A stretch of DNA of 64,000 nt from Laccaria trichodermophora (taxonomy: Eukaryota; Basidiomycota; Agaricomycetes; Agaricales; Hydnangiaceae): NCBI GenBank assembly GCA_018417955.1, contig JACTVC010000012.1, forward strand, positions 496,001 to 560,000, read 5' to 3'. Shown piece after piece: positions 63,190 through 64,000 of the stretch (positions within the stretch are counted from its first letter, which is position 1; each line of letters opens with the position of its first letter). Position numbers and translations under genes: made by a program. The notes under the pieces are model-generated. The model had not been told where the DNA came from. It made no database searches and saw only the letters and a program-made list of their open reading frames with translations.

Positions 63190-64000
63190 ACTGGGGCGGT
63201 TGCAGGCAACGCAGCCCAACGCAAAGACAACGTGACAACGCGTATGTTTGGCGACCAGAACTGGTACACACTCGACCAAATACGCACGCCGCTATAAATA
63301 AACAGGAGAGCTGTTGAGCAATCTAATTCATTGCTTGTACTCAAACCACCACATCACCTCTTTACTGGCTCCCGCCTTGTTTGAATCCTCTTCCTCTACT
63401 AAGCAAACTTCTTTGGTCTTTCATTTTTATCTTCCCTTCCGGCCTTGGCAATGTTCGCCTCGCAACCTCCTCGGCGAGCCACTCAGTAGCTCACGCCTAG
63501 TACGTCACGCTATCTCGCCAACTTCCACACACGCTAATTCTCTATGTCAGCCACTCACCCCTAACGTTATGCGATCTCAACAGCTTTACGCCATCTCGCT
63601 AATTCAACACCATCTCAAACGCGAACACTGACGCTGCTCAAGCCCTCAACGCGTTGCAGCCTGGGCGGGTCACCCACTCCCGCCGCTGTTCACGTCTAGT
63701 ACGCCACGCTATTTTACCAACTTTGAGGCATGCTCATTCTCTAGGTCAGCCACCAACGCCCAACGATACGCAATCCCAACTTAGTATTTACGCCATCTCG
63801 CTGGCAAGTTAACAGCATTTCAAACTCGAATAACAACGCTGCTCAAGCCCTCGACACGTTGCAGCCTAGGCGAGTCACCCATTCCCGTTGCCAAGTCAGA
63901 TATCGCCACGGTCACATCTCCTATTGCGTGGTGGCCTCGAGCCTAAGCGTAGTAAAGTAGCCGCATTCCTTGCCTGGGTGTGTAATCGGCCCAGGTATTG
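63190..64000 (-). repeat. Unclassified dispersed repeat, copy B (cut by window end)
   Basis: Starts at about ATGTTTGGCGACCAG with TATA box GCTATAAATA (63291-63300). The internal unit CACGCTATCTCGCCAACTTC..TCTATGTCAGCCAC recurs near 63505 and 63700. The conserved core begins near 63885 and runs off the window. Orientation as copy C. Confidence 0.82.

Overview
The window looks like a nuclear contig of a basidiomycete, most likely an Agaricomycete. Its genes are split by many short GT..AG introns (about 50-60 nt). The gene set also fits: a caspase-domain protein with the C-terminal half typical of mushroom genomes, a tyrosinase, an F-box protein with a coiled-coil start, a fungal FIST-domain protein, an FAD monooxygenase and YnfM-like MFS transporters. 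An intron-containing tRNA-Leu(CAA) and a chromodomain-type Ty3/gypsy element are also present. I cannot name the species.

Layout. 1-18.8 kb is gene-rich: an S10 serine carboxypeptidase with two lesions (minus), tRNA-Leu, an FAD monooxygenase (minus), three paralogous MFS transporters (two minus, one plus), a DUF4139/MuiA-like protein (plus), repeat copy D and a caspase-domain gene (minus). 18.8-25.2 kb is gene-poor: hairpin-forming repeats, a 27-bp-type minisatellite, a 110-bp inverted repeat and a TA-flanked MITE. At 25.2-25.9 kb lies a small unknown gene. From 25.9 to 38.9 kb a FIST gene (copy A, minus) is cut in two by an 11.3-kb Ty3/gypsy retrotransposon with 5-bp target duplication and nearly identical LTRs. 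That element itself carries a 1.6-kb DNA transposon inside pol.

39-40.5 kb holds a frameshifted F-box gene, 41-42.6 kb repeat copy A and 43-46.8 kb an N-myristoylatable RING-H2 gene (copy A, minus). Then come an aldo-keto reductase relic, a small membrane protein (minus) divergent from an intact FIST copy B (plus), a UPF0014/FetB-like permease (plus), repeat copy C and a tyrosinase (minus). 55.7-59.6 kb is non-coding and contains a foldback-type element with 45-bp perfect ends and an 8-bp target duplication. The window ends with a small possible beta-trefoil gene, a decayed RING copy B (plus) and repeat copy B, which is cut by the edge.

The main theme is duplication plus transposon traffic rather than an operon-like system. 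Two gene segments (FIST and RING) exist as opposite-strand copies of which one is broken. An unclassified four-copy repeat borders several of the breakpoints. The least usual protein feature is in the gypsy element: four related ~80-residue modules lie between the zinc knuckle and the protease, and a long extra tail follows the chromodomain. The whole polyprotein is in one reading frame, interrupted only by two TGA codons and the in-phase transposon insertion.
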